A stretch of 64,000 bases of DNA from an uncultured Lachnospiraceae bacterium (GCA_945929965.1 CAMEOT010000011.1:19127-83126); one strand, 5' to 3'. Shown: positions 43,719-52,682, numbered from the stretch's first letter. Program-made: numbers and translations. Notes: generated from the sequence alone by a model not told the origin.

Positions 43719-44843
43719 ATGGATTTATCACAGTTAAGACAACAGATCGACACCATCGACAGACAGATCGTGGATCTCTATGAGAAGCGCATGGATGTCA
43801 GCAGACAGGTGGCGGAATATAAAATAGAGACGGGGAAAAAAGTATTCGACAAGCAGCGTGAGCAGGAGAAGATCGCCGGTGTCAAGGCACTGACCCACAA
43901 CGATTTCAACAGTCACGGCGTGGAGGAACTGTTTGAGCAGATCATGTCCATGAGCCGGAAGCTTCAGTACCAGCTGTTAGCCGCCCACGGAAGTGAGGGA
44001 AGGCTTCCTTTTATCGGCGTGGAAGAACTGGAAACCGACTGTGCCAGAGTGGTCTACCAGGGAGCGGAGGGATCTTATTCCCAGGCTGCCATGCGCAGGT
44101 TTTTCGGGGAAAATGTCAATGCCTTCCATGTGGAAACTTTCCGGGATGCCATGAGTGCCATTGATGAAGGCAGCGCGGATTTCGCGGTACTTCCCATTGA
44201 GAATTCCACCGCCGGAATAGTGAATGAGATCTATGATCTGCTGGTAGAATTCGAGAATTATATCGTAGGAGAGCAGGTCATTCCCATCGAGCATTGTCTG
44301 CTGGCACTGCCCGGGACGAAGATGGAAGAGATCAAAAGAGTCTATTCCCATCCCCAGTCCCTGATGCAGAGTGCCAGATATCTTGCGGACCATGACTGGC
44401 AGCAGATCAGTATGCAGAACAACGCTTTCGCAGCATTAAAAATAGCGAAGGAAAAGGATAAAACCCAGGCGGCTATCGCCAGCGAATACGCGGGAGAGAC
44501 CTACGGACTGGAAATTCTGGAAAAAGGGATCAATGATTCCGACAGCAATTCCACCCGTTTTATCATTGTGACGAACCAGAAGATCTTTTGCAAAAATGCC
44601 AACAAGATCAGTCTGTGTCTGGAGATTCCCCACAAGAGCGGATCCCTGTATCACATTCTGTCCCATTTTATTTACAATAATCTGAACATGACTAAGATCG
44701 AGAGCCGTCCCATTCCCGACCGGAACTGGGAGTATCGTTTCTTCATTGATTTTGAGGGGAACCTTGCGGACAGCGCAGTGAAAAACGCACTGCGGGGACT
44801 TCGGGAAGAAGCCCGCAGCATGAAGATCCTGGGTAATTACTAA
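43719..44843 (+). CDS. pheA: Bifunctional chorismate mutase/prephenate dehydratase
   Basis: The 374-residue P-protein starts phenylalanine synthesis from chorismate. Residues 1-90 are an AroQ-type chorismate mutase (LRQQIDTIDRQIVDLYEKR). Residues about 108-285 are prephenate dehydratase (YQGAEGSYSQAAMRRFF, LPIENSTAGIVNEIYDLL, NSTRFIIVT). Residues about 295-370 are an ACT domain (SGSLYHIL, ESRPIPDRNWEYRFFIDF) for feedback by phenylalanine. All parts are intact. The GGAG ribosome site lies just outside the folded element upstream. Confidence 0.96.
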   Translation: MDLSQLRQQIDTIDRQIVDLYEKRMDVSRQVAEYKIETGKKVFDKQREQEKIAGVKALTHNDFNSHGVEELFEQIMSMSRKLQYQLLAAHGSEGRLPFIGVEELETDCARVVYQGAEGSYSQAAMRRFFGENVNAFHVETFRDAMSAIDEGSADFAVLPIENSTAGIVNEIYDLLVEFENYIVGEQVIPIEHCLLALPGTKMEEIKRVYSHPQSLMQSARYLADHDWQQISMQNNAFAALKIAKEKDKTQAAIASEYAGETYGLEILEKGINDSDSNSTRFIIVTNQKIFCKNANKISLCLEIPHKSGSLYHILSHFIYNNLNMTKIESRPIPDRNWEYRFFIDFEGNLADSAVKNALRGLREEARSMKILGNY

Positions 44844-44930
44844 GTATTACGAATGTAAGAATTTGACGACCATTCGATAATAGTTACATGGCTCTGAATA
44901 GTTAAAACATAAGACAAGAAGGTTAGACAT

Positions 44931-46217
44931 ATGAGAGAAAAAGAACTGATCGTATATCGTGATTTTGAGGACGGAGAGCTTTTGTACGACATGGCATTTC
45001 TGATGTCCCATTACGATGATGAATATTACAATACGGAGGATATGGCGGCACTGTTTTACGAGTGCATCCATGACCTGATCGACCTGGCGGGTAATTACGG
45101 ATTTCATGGGAATCTGTGGCATTGTTACCTAGCAAATCTCCTAGTGAACAACGAGAACAGTTACAGCTGTGGCTGTGAGATCCGCGGAGAGATTGCCGGC
45201 TCCATCAACGATGCGGCGCTGCATGATATCCGCATTTTCAAGGAATTCTATGATTTTGATTTTGCCCCCATGATGGAGACACTTAAGGTACCGGAATTTT
45301 CCTTAATAGAAGATTATGCCAGCAGCATGCAGGAGAGCAAGGTCTATAATAAACGGATCTGCGCCCGAATCTGTGAGCTGGCGGAGAAGTTCTGTGCAGA
45401 CGGAACGGCTGAGGAGATGAAGTCTACTCTGACCCAGTTCTATAAAGAATACGGCGTCGGCAAATTCGGACTGCACAAGTCTTTCCGCATCACCCATGAT
45501 GAGGAAGGCGTACATATCGTTCCGATTTTGAATATTGCCCACGTGAAGCTGGATGACCTGGTAGGCTACGAGCTTCCCAAGAAAAAGCTGGTGGACAACA
45601 CGGAGGCATTTGTGAATGGGAAAAAGGCCAACAACTGTCTGCTGTTTGGCGATGCCGGTACCGGTAAATCCTCAAGCATCAAAGCTATTGCCAACGAATA
45701 TTATGACAGGGGACTGCGGATTATCGAGGTCTACAAGCATCAGTTCCAGGATCTGAATACGGTCATCAGTCAGATCAAGAACCGCAATTATAAATTCATT
45801 ATTTACATGGATGATCTAAGCTTTGAAGAATTTGAGATCGAGTACAAATATCTCAAGGCAGTCATCGAGGGCGGACTGGAGAAAAAGCCGGAGAATGTTC
45901 TGATCTATGCGACATCCAACCGTCGTCACCTCATCCGTGAGAATTACAGCGACAAAGAGGAGACCCGCGAGGATATGCACACCAGTGATACTGTGCAGGA
46001 GAAGCTGTCGCTGGTATATCGATTTGGTGTGACTATTTACTTCGGTGCTCCCAATAAAAAGGAATTCCAGAATATCGTCAAGACACTGGCGGAGCGTTAT
46101 CATGTGGAGATGCCGGAAGAGGAGCTTTTACTGGAGGCTAATAAATGGGAACTGTCCCACGGCGGATTGTCCGGAAGAAGTGCCCAGCAGTTCATTGATT
46201 ACCTGTTAGGAAAGTGA
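44931..46217 (+). CDS. DUF815-type AAA ATPase
   Basis: The 428-residue protein has an N-terminal helical region (about 1-195) and a C-terminal AAA domain of the DUF815 family. The P-loop is FGDAGTGKSSS near 240, Walker B is FIIYMDDLSFEEFE near 287, and ATSNRRHLIREN near 322 is the family's sensor region. The end has GGLSGRSAQQFIDYLL. The family is widespread and uncharacterised in detail. It is followed at once by the exopolyphosphatase and polyphosphate kinase genes, the only hint to a role. Confidence 0.87.
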   Translation: MREKELIVYRDFEDGELLYDMAFLMSHYDDEYYNTEDMAALFYECIHDLIDLAGNYGFHGNLWHCYLANLLVNNENSYSCGCEIRGEIAGSINDAALHDIRIFKEFYDFDFAPMMETLKVPEFSLIEDYASSMQESKVYNKRICARICELAEKFCADGTAEEMKSTLTQFYKEYGVGKFGLHKSFRITHDEEGVHIVPILNIAHVKLDDLVGYELPKKKLVDNTEAFVNGKKANNCLLFGDAGTGKSSSIKAIANEYYDRGLRIIEVYKHQFQDLNTVISQIKNRNYKFIIYMDDLSFEEFEIEYKYLKAVIEGGLEKKPENVLIYATSNRRHLIRENYSDKEETREDMHTSDTVQEKLSLVYRFGVTIYFGAPNKKEFQNIVKTLAERYHVEMPEEELLLEANKWELSHGGLSGRSAQQFIDYLLGK

Positions 46218-46225
46218 GGAACCCT

Positions 46226-47776
46226 ATGAGTGTAAAAACTTTCGCTGCCATCGATGTGGGCAGTTTCGAACTCACCATGAAAATATTTGATTTTTCGGGG
46301 AAAAATACCATGCGGGAGATCGACTGTATCCGTCAGAGAATCGATCTGGGATCGGATACCTATGCCAATGGGAAGATCAGCAATGAAAAAATGGATGACC
46401 TGTGTCATACTCTGAAAGAATTCGCACAGATCATGGAAGCTTATAAAGTGATCGCTTATAAGGCATACGGTACCAGTGCCATCCGTGAGACGGAGAATAC
46501 CCTGATCCTGCAGGATCAGATTGAGCAGCGCACCGGTATTCGGGTAGAGATCTTAAGCAACTCCGAGCAGAGATTTTTGGATTACAAGTCGATTGCCTCC
46601 AAAGGGGAGACGTTCCGCAGGATTATCGAGGAGAAGACGGCGATTCTGGACATTGGAGGCGGAAGTATTCAGATATCCCTGTTTGACAAGGATACTCTGG
46701 TATCGACCCAGAACTTACGCCTTGGTGTATTGCGTTTACAGGAGCTGTTGAATCATCTGAATGCTGGCAGCACCCAGATGGAGCAGCTGGTGGACGAATT
46801 GGCTACGGCACAGCTGGATGATTATAAAAAGCTGTATCTTAAGGATCGTGAGATCAAAAATATCATTATCGTGGATGATTATCTGTCACCCTGGGCAGTG
46901 CGGAAGGCACATGAGCGGGGAGACGGAAATGCCATGGTGGACAGTAAGGCATTTAACCAGCTGATGGAGGCACTTCGGACCAGAGGAACCACGGAGCTTG
47001 CAAAGCGGATGGATATTGCGGAGGAAAAAGTCCCTCTTGTGTATATCAGTGCTGTTCTGACCAAACGCATTGCTGAACTGATGGGAGCGGCGCTGATCTG
47101 GGCACCGGGTGTCACATTGTGTGATGGTATCGCTTATGAATATGCGGAGCAGAATAAATTACTCCGGGGAGAGCATGATTTCGCGGAGGATATTATCGCC
47201 TGTGCAATGAATATCAGCAAACGCTACAATGGCAGTACCAGGAGAGCAGACACCCTGGAACATATTACCACCACGATTTTTGACAGTATGAAAAAGGTCC
47301 ACGGCATGGGCCAGAGAGAGCGTTTGTATCTGCGTCTGGCTGCGATCTTGCATGACTGTGGAAAATATATCAGCATGATCAATATCGGAGAAGCGTCCTA
47401 TGATATTATCATGGCGACGGAGATGATCGGACTTTCCCATATGGAGCGTGAGATCGTAGCTAATGTAGTGCGTTTTAATCACAGTAATTTCGTGTATTAC
47501 GGGCAGGCACAGGATCGACCCCAGGGACTGGATAAGGAGAGCTATTTGATTGTAGCGAAGCTGACAGCCATTCTGCGATTGGCCAACAGCCTGGACCGCA
47601 GTCACAAACAGAAAATGAAGGGTGTGAAGGCCACACTGCAGGATAACGAACTGATCCTGAAAATAGATACCCAGGAAGATATTACGCTGGAAAGAGGATT
47701 CTTCCAGACGAACACGGAATTTTTCAAAGAAGTATATAGCATCACACCGGTGATTCGGCAGAAGAAGAAATTTTAA
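46226..47776 (+). CDS. ppx: Exopolyphosphatase (Ppx/GppA) with HD domain
   Basis: The 516-residue protein has the actin-like Ppx/GppA fold in residues 1-310 (AAIDVGSFELTMKIFDF at the start, LDIGGGSIQISLFD near 138) and an HD-type domain after 320 (LAAILHDCGKYISM near 376, VVRFNHSNFVYYG). Such enzymes release phosphate from polyphosphate or hydrolyse pppGpp. It lies 18 bp before ppk, which makes polyphosphate, so both directions are encoded together. The ATG at 46226 is preferred with TGAGGAA upstream. Confidence 0.9.
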   Translation: MSVKTFAAIDVGSFELTMKIFDFSGKNTMREIDCIRQRIDLGSDTYANGKISNEKMDDLCHTLKEFAQIMEAYKVIAYKAYGTSAIRETENTLILQDQIEQRTGIRVEILSNSEQRFLDYKSIASKGETFRRIIEEKTAILDIGGGSIQISLFDKDTLVSTQNLRLGVLRLQELLNHLNAGSTQMEQLVDELATAQLDDYKKLYLKDREIKNIIIVDDYLSPWAVRKAHERGDGNAMVDSKAFNQLMEALRTRGTTELAKRMDIAEEKVPLVYISAVLTKRIAELMGAALIWAPGVTLCDGIAYEYAEQNKLLRGEHDFAEDIIACAMNISKRYNGSTRRADTLEHITTTIFDSMKKVHGMGQRERLYLRLAAILHDCGKYISMINIGEASYDIIMATEMIGLSHMEREIVANVVRFNHSNFVYYGQAQDRPQGLDKESYLIVAKLTAILRLANSLDRSHKQKMKGVKATLQDNELILKIDTQEDITLERGFFQTNTEFFKEVYSITPVIRQKKKF

Positions 47777-47794
47777 GGGAGGCAGCAGGACAAT

Positions 47795-49921
47795 ATGGAA
47801 ATCAATTTCAGTGATCCCAAGTATTATACCAACCGGGAACTCAGCTGGGTGCTTTTTGACCACAGAGTGTTGAATGAAGCCAGGGATAAAAACATCCCTC
47901 TGTTTGAACGGTTGAAATTTTTAAGCATTACAGCATCTAACCTGGATGAATTTTTCATGATCCGGGTGGCATCCTTAAAGGATATGGAGAATGCGGGCTA
48001 TACCAAAAAGGATATCGCCGGCATGACTCCCACAGAGCAGTTAAAGGCGCTGCATGTGGCGATTCATGAACTGGTGGATCTGCAATATTCCACTTATAAC
48101 CGCTCCTTACTCCCTCTTCTGGAGAAAAACGGTCTGCATATCATCAGAGAGCATGAACAGCTGACGGCGGAGGAAGCTGTGTATGTGGATCAGTATTTTC
48201 AGGAAAATGTGTATCCTGTACTGACCCCTATGGCAGTGGATTCTTCCAGACCGTTTCCTCTGATCCGCAATAAGTCTCTGAACATTGGAGCAATGGTGCG
48301 GAAGAAAAACAGCGATGAGGAACTGGAATTTGCCACTGTGCAGGTGCCCAGCGTCTTAAGCCGTGTGGTGCGAATCCCGTCCAAGGGCAAGAGCTGCAAG
48401 ATCATTCTGTTAGAAGAGATCATCGAACGGAACATGGATAAACTGTTCCTGAATTATGACATTGTCTGTGCCCATCCGTTCCGGATCATGCGTAATGCGG
48501 ACTTAAGCATTGACGAGGATGAGGCAGCAGATCTGTTAAAAGAGATCGAGAAGCAGTTAAAGAAGCGTCAGTGGGGCGAAGCCATCCGCCTGGAAGTGGA
48601 AAGCGGCATGGATAAACGACTGTTGAAGATCATTAAAAAGGAACTCAACATTGAGACACAGAATATTTATGAGATCGACGGTCCCTTAGATCTGACGGTA
48701 CTGATGAAAATTTACGGACTGGATGGCTTTGACCATTTAAAGACGCCGAAGTATGAACCTCAGCAGTCGCCGGCACTTCCCGCAGGCTGTAATATTTTCG
48801 AGGAGATCCGCAAGGGTGATATTCTGTTACATCATCCGTTCCAGAGCTTTACGCCGGTGGTGGATTTCATCCGTCAGGCGGCGAGAGACCCGGAAGTACT
48901 GGCCATCAAACAGACACTGTATCGTGTCAGCGGCAATTCTCCGATCATAGCGGCACTGGCACAGGCGGCGGAGAACGGTAAGCAGGTTACGGTTCTGGTG
49001 GAACTGAAAGCCCGCTTCGATGAAGAGAATAATATTGTCTGGGCGAGAATGCTGGAAAAGGCAGGCTGTCACGTTATCTACGGACTGGTGGGATTAAAGA
49101 CCCATTCCAAGATCACACTTGTGGTCCGCAGAGAAGAGGACGGCATCCGCAGATACGTCCATCTGGGCACCGGTAACTACAACGATGCTACGGCGAAGCT
49201 GTATACGGATGTGGGAATGTTGACCTGTGCGGAACGCATCGGAGAGGATGCCACGGCAGTGTTCAACATGCTGTCCGGTTATTCGGAGCCGTTGTTCTGG
49301 AACAAACTGGCACTGGCACCGTTATGGCTGAAGGATAAGTTCCTGCACTTGATCGAGCGGGAGAAAAATTATGCGCTGGAAGGAAAGAAAGCCCATATCA
49401 TTGCGAAGATGAACTCCCTCTGCGACAAGGATATTATCCGTGCCCTGTATGAAGCAAGTGCGGCAGGCGTGAAGATCGAACTGATCGTTCGAGGTATCTG
49501 CTGCCTGAAGGTGGGGATCCCGGGTGTCAGCGAGAATATCAGTGTCCGCTCCATCGTCGGTAATTTCCTGGAGCACAGCCGCATTTTCTATTTTGCAAAT
49601 GATGATCATTATGAGATCTACTGTGGAAGTGCCGACTGGATGCCCCGTAATCTGGAGCGTCGTGTGGAGATCCTCTTCCCGGTGGATCGCCCGGAGTTGA
49701 AGGAGGAATTGCTACATATTCTCAACAGCCAGCTGAAGGATAATGTGAAGGCTTCGATTTTACGGCCGGATGGTAGCTATGAGAAGCAGGACAAGAGAGG
49801 AAAGCAGCTGTTTAACTCCCAGGATGCTTTCTGTCTGGAGGCCATTCAAAAAGCAAAGGAGGCTGCGGGAGAATCTGCCATCCAAAGCAGAACGTTTATC
49901 CCGGAGACACATCATGAATAA
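47795..49921 (+). CDS. ppk1: Polyphosphate kinase 1
   Basis: The 708-residue enzyme polymerises phosphate from ATP. It starts with NRELSWVLFDHRVLNEA near residues 11-27, typical of Ppk1. The two phospholipase-D-like halves carry the catalytic histidines in GLKTHSKITLVV near 434-445 (the autophosphorylated one) and FLEHSRIFYF near 590. GTGNYNDATAKLYTDVG lies between. It has a GGGAGG ribosome site. Its end overlaps the Maf gene by eight bases. Confidence 0.96.
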   Translation: MEINFSDPKYYTNRELSWVLFDHRVLNEARDKNIPLFERLKFLSITASNLDEFFMIRVASLKDMENAGYTKKDIAGMTPTEQLKALHVAIHELVDLQYSTYNRSLLPLLEKNGLHIIREHEQLTAEEAVYVDQYFQENVYPVLTPMAVDSSRPFPLIRNKSLNIGAMVRKKNSDEELEFATVQVPSVLSRVVRIPSKGKSCKIILLEEIIERNMDKLFLNYDIVCAHPFRIMRNADLSIDEDEAADLLKEIEKQLKKRQWGEAIRLEVESGMDKRLLKIIKKELNIETQNIYEIDGPLDLTVLMKIYGLDGFDHLKTPKYEPQQSPALPAGCNIFEEIRKGDILLHHPFQSFTPVVDFIRQAARDPEVLAIKQTLYRVSGNSPIIAALAQAAENGKQVTVLVELKARFDEENNIVWARMLEKAGCHVIYGLVGLKTHSKITLVVRREEDGIRRYVHLGTGNYNDATAKLYTDVGMLTCAERIGEDATAVFNMLSGYSEPLFWNKLALAPLWLKDKFLHLIEREKNYALEGKKAHIIAKMNSLCDKDIIRALYEASAAGVKIELIVRGICCLKVGIPGVSENISVRSIVGNFLEHSRIFYFANDDHYEIYCGSADWMPRNLERRVEILFPVDRPELKEELLHILNSQLKDNVKASILRPDGSYEKQDKRGKQLFNSQDAFCLEAIQKAKEAAGESAIQSRTFIPETHHE

Positions 49922-50591
49922 GAAGATCATATTAGCATCCGCCTCCCCCAGGAGGCGGGAGCTTCTGACACAGATCGGACTGGATTTCGATGTTGTGGTC
50001 AGCGAAACCGAGGAAAAGATCACCTCCACGGAGCCTGCGAAAGTGGTGGAAGAGTTGTCAGCGCAGAAGGCGGAAGCGGTGTGGGAGAAGCTTGCAGGTA
50101 GTGATGTCTGTCAGGTTCCGGATCACAGTGCCGACCGAACGCAGGAAGGTTGTGATGTCTGCAATCCGGAACAGAAAAGTGGAGAAACTACTATAACAGA
50201 TATCATTGTGCTGGGAGCCGATACAGTGGTCGCTAGCGACGGTAAGATCCTTGGTAAGCCTGCGGATACGGAAGCTGCGGTAGCCATGCTTACTATGCTG
50301 CAGGGCAGAGGACATGAGGTATACACAGGCGTGACGATCCTCTATGAGGAAAATGGTGAGAGGAAGACGCTGATTTTTCATGAGAAGACCATAGTGCATT
50401 TTTATCCCATGACCGATGCACAGATCCGGGAATACGTGGCTACCGGGGATCCGATGGACAAGGCGGGAGCCTACGGCATTCAGGGGCTTTGTGCCCGGTA
50501 TATCAGCGGCATTGTGGGTGATTACAATAATGTGGTAGGTCTCCCCGTGGGAAGAGTCTATCAGGAACTGCATGGATTGCAGACAGTATAG
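49914..50591 (+). CDS. maf: Maf-like nucleoside triphosphate pyrophosphatase with an insert
   Basis: The 225-residue protein has the Maf fold: ILASASPRRRELLTQIG at the start, VLGADTVVASDGKILGKP near 100, and GAYGIQGLCARYISGIVGDYNNVVGLP near 182 (quoted in parts). Maf enzymes hydrolyse modified or non-canonical NTPs, or dTTP/UTP in the YhdE group. It carries about 35 extra residues between the first helix pair and the GADTVV strand, with three cysteines and two related stretches (SDVCQV and CDVCNP). The ATG at 49914 overlaps the ppk1 end by eight bases. Confidence 0.9.
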   Translation: MNKKIILASASPRRRELLTQIGLDFDVVVSETEEKITSTEPAKVVEELSAQKAEAVWEKLAGSDVCQVPDHSADRTQEGCDVCNPEQKSGETTITDIIVLGADTVVASDGKILGKPADTEAAVAMLTMLQGRGHEVYTGVTILYEENGERKTLIFHEKTIVHFYPMTDAQIREYVATGDPMDKAGAYGIQGLCARYISGIVGDYNNVVGLPVGRVYQELHGLQTV

Positions 50592-50612
50592 TAAATTTAT
50601 GTTATTAGTGAA

Positions 50613-50658
50613 CGAATATCCTGCAAAGCAGGATGCTTGGTGCGATAGCACGAATTCG
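50613..50658 (+). repeat. Small palindromic repeat unit after maf
   Basis: CGAAT..ATTCG arms (50613-50617 with 50654-50658) enclose ATCCTGC/GCAGGAT around AAA and GTGC/GCAC around GATA. It shares order and several words (CGAAT, GCTTG, GCGATAGC, GAATTCGTG) with the last unit of the pre-pheA element, so both probably belong to one repeat family. Confidence 0.55.
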
Positions 50659-50698
50659 TGAGATTATATAATAAGTATCGGAAGAATGGAGCATTCAT

Positions 50699-51352
50699 AT
50701 GATAAAAGCAGCAATTTTTGACCTGGACGGAACCTTATCCGATTCTATCATGAGTATGAAATACAGTGGAGATAAGACTATGGCGGAATTCGGCTATGGA
50801 CCTTTCTCAGTACAGGATTATAAATATTTTGTGGGAGACGGTGCCGCCAATCTGGTAAAGCGGGCACTGATCAAGGGTGGCGATACGGAACTTACCCATT
50901 TTGAGGCAGCCTATGCCAGATACAAGGAGATCTTCCAGGCGAACTGTATGTATCAGGTGAAGCCTTATGAAGGAATCCCAAAGCTACTGGAAGAGTTGAA
51001 GAAACGTGGTATGAAGATCGCAGTACTTTCCAATAAGCCCCACCATGCCACCGTGGATGTCATCGAGAGCCTGTTTGGCAAGGGCTATTTTGATGTAGTG
51101 CAGGGACAGGTGGACGGCGTGCCCATCAAGCCCGATCCCGCCGGAGTCTTCCGCATCTTAGACCAGTTCGGTCTCACCGCAGACGAAGTGCTCTACATGG
51201 GAGACACTGCCACAGATATGAAGACCGGCAAGGCGGCAGGCGCCTTCACCGTAGGTGTCCTCTGGGGCTTCCGTGACCGTGCGGAGCTGGAAGAAAGCCA
51301 CGCCGACGCCATTATCGCACAGCCACTGGATCTGCTGAAGTATTGCGAATAA
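50699..51352 (+). CDS. HAD-family hydrolase, phosphoglycolate-phosphatase-like
   Basis: The 217-residue phosphatase has the HAD motifs in order: FDLDGTLSDS at 8-17, VLSNKPHHAT near 113, KPDPAGVF near 143 and YMGDTATDMKTGKAAG near 164-179. The cap is a helical subdomain (residues 18-85). It resembles phosphoglycolate phosphatase and other sugar-phosphate phosphatases; the substrate is not certain. It has its own GGAGCATTC-type weak ribosome site. Confidence 0.87.
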   Translation: MIKAAIFDLDGTLSDSIMSMKYSGDKTMAEFGYGPFSVQDYKYFVGDGAANLVKRALIKGGDTELTHFEAAYARYKEIFQANCMYQVKPYEGIPKLLEELKKRGMKIAVLSNKPHHATVDVIESLFGKGYFDVVQGQVDGVPIKPDPAGVFRILDQFGLTADEVLYMGDTATDMKTGKAAGAFTVGVLWGFRDRAELEESHADAIIAQPLDLLKYCE

Positions 51353-51461
51353 TTGAGAGTCAGTAAAATAGTTGTTCTAAAATCCACGCAGAAAGGACTG
51401 CCCGCCCCGGACTCGGATGCTAGCTACAACTGTGGATTTTCTAAAGGAAAGTGGCCAGGTG

Positions 51462-51638
51462 CTTCTCATCATGACGGGGCCGCCTTTACGTTGCCATCCA
51501 TGGCACTTATCGGCTAACGCGAACATCGTGTTCGCGTTGCCCCTGCGGCTCGACCATTTTCCAAGAAAATCTCACAGTCTCCGCCGCATCTACGCCCGAG
51601 GGAGCAGTACTTTTCTGCTGGGTTATGAAAAACATCCC
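51462..51638 (+). repeat. Structured repeat, copy A
   Basis: This is the plus-strand copy of a repeat present twice in the 905-bp gene-poor stretch 51353-52257. Key words are CATGACGGGG near its start, TGCCATCCATGGCA (a palindrome), and a perfect 10-bp hairpin 51516-51525/51529-51538 with loop TCG. A weaker inverted arm precedes it (51412-51460 pairs with about 51552-51600). Translating it gives a short frame similar to that in copy B, but I treat that as a by-product. The AT-rich stretch 51639-51866 between the copies shows no gene. Confidence 0.6.
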
Positions 51639-51866
51639 AATTGTTTAGGCAGAACATTTGAGAATACACGTGCGAAAGTTAAAAACAAGGATTTAGTATG
51701 TGCAAAAAAGTAGGAAATACATGCTTTAAAGCAAAAAATAATGATCCGGCATGTATGATAACCGGGAAAACACATGTATAAAATTTGAAAATATGAATTA
51801 AGTATGTGAATGACTTTGGAGGAATACAGAAACCAGTAACATGAGATAGGCTTAATATTTTTTCAT

Positions 51867-52066
51867 GGGATTTTCAAAACACAGAACGCCCACGGCGGAC
51901 GGAATGTCATGCCGCGATGTCTGTCGGAGGGTGTTGATATTTTCTTGAAAAGTGTTGAAAGACAGGGGGAAAGCGGACACGATGTCCGCGTCAGCCAAGC
52001 CATGTGTGCATGGCTTTTGGCGCACATGGATGGCGCGTGTAGGCGCCCCCGTCATAATGAGAACCA
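51867..52066 (-). repeat. Structured repeat, copy B (inverted)
   Basis: Read on the minus strand this aligns with copy A from TCTCATTATGACGGGG through CCATCCATG to the end AAAATCCC. The hairpin with loop TCG is conserved (51973-51979 with 51983-51989), and one A-T pair of copy A is a G-C pair here, a compensatory change. It carries an added hairpin (AAGCCATG/CATGGCTT near 51995-52016). A right-hand arm at about 52076-52150 is an imperfect inverted copy of its left part 51877-51960, so the whole forms a long imperfect palindrome. Confidence 0.6.
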
Positions 52067-52186
52067 CTTATCACTTTTCATTAGAAAATTCACACCCGGA
52101 GACGCGACATCAAGGCGTGATGTTCCGTTCGCCGTGGGCGTTCGTGGTTTCTTCACTAATTCTCAATATCTATATCGAATTACTAA

Positions 52187-52227
52187 TTGACGTATCATCA
52201 TATCCATATTATCATGATGGTAATATG
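52187..52227 (+). promoter_or_regulatory. Sigma-A promoter with overlapping palindrome
   Basis: TTGACG (52187-52192) and TATCAT (52210-52215) are 17 bases apart. CATATTA (52205-52211) and TAATATG (52221-52227) form an inverted repeat across the -10 box, a possible operator. The promoter serves the small acidic protein gene. Confidence 0.65.
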
Positions 52228-52257
52228 ACATTTTCGCAAGAATTTGGAGGTAATAAT

Positions 52258-52521
52258 ATGCGTGAATATGATGATGCGGTACTGGAATGCTTCCTGGACA
52301 AACAGCTCCAGCTTTTTCCGGAACCGGTAGCAGAAACTATGGATGAGGCAGAAGATTTCCTGGAGGAGTGCATGGCAGTCGTGGTAAATTCTGTGGATGA
52401 TGTCATCGAGTATTTCGATGAAGCCGGTATGGACGTGGACGGCGCTGTGGATGATGAGATCCTGGAAGCGGATGAAGTATTCGATATCGGAGACGGTAGA
52501 TATCTCATCGTGGAAGCATAA
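52258..52521 (+). CDS. Small acidic protein of unknown function
   Basis: The 87-residue product is strongly acidic and conserved-looking, with blocks CFLDKQLQLFPEPV near residue 11, AEDFLEECMAVVVNSVDDVIEYFDEAGMDV (seen as EECMAVVVNSVDD, EYFDEAGMDVDGA) and ILEADEVFDIGDGRYLIVEA at the end (quoted in part). I recall similar small proteins in Lachnospiraceae, some loosely annotated as glyoxalase, but I see no VOC metal ligands. The start at 52258 is fixed by TTTGGAGG nine bases upstream and by the sigma-A promoter. The frame is open further upstream, but that part lies in the repeat and is not part of the gene. A terminator follows. Confidence 0.75.
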   Translation: MREYDDAVLECFLDKQLQLFPEPVAETMDEAEDFLEECMAVVVNSVDDVIEYFDEAGMDVDGAVDDEILEADEVFDIGDGRYLIVEA

Positions 52522-52585
52522 GGCATGATTCTTGGAATCGGTATGCTATATATGTGATTTGTTATAAAACAGTGGAATGAACCGG

Positions 52586-52626
52586 AGCTCTCTGACATAT
52601 ATATGTTGGAGGGCTTCTATTTTTCT
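52586..52626 (+). terminator. Terminator of the small acidic protein gene
   Basis: AGCTCTCTGACATAT and ATATGTTGGAGGGCT pair over 15 positions with a few G-T pairs, followed by TCTATTTTTC. Confidence 0.7.
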
Positions 52627-52682
52627 CTTCCCCATTCGCCGGGAATGCGTTATAATGAACTGATGGACTTTTACAGAAAGGT

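Noticed and set aside
44844..44930. Promoter before the DUF815 gene (TTGACG at 44863)
   Set aside because: No acceptable -10 box at the right distance, so not listed.
51417..51713. 98-codon frame in repeat copy A, with a similar 71-codon frame in copy B
   Set aside because: Not called as genes: no ribosome sites, the frames sit on hairpins, and a compensatory change points to structure. Kept only as a repeat, with the coding origin noted as an alternative.
51353..52257. CRISPR array, transposon or IS ends in the gene-poor stretch
   Set aside because: There are two inverted diverged copies rather than regular short repeats and spacers, and no transposase frame or target duplication is seen.
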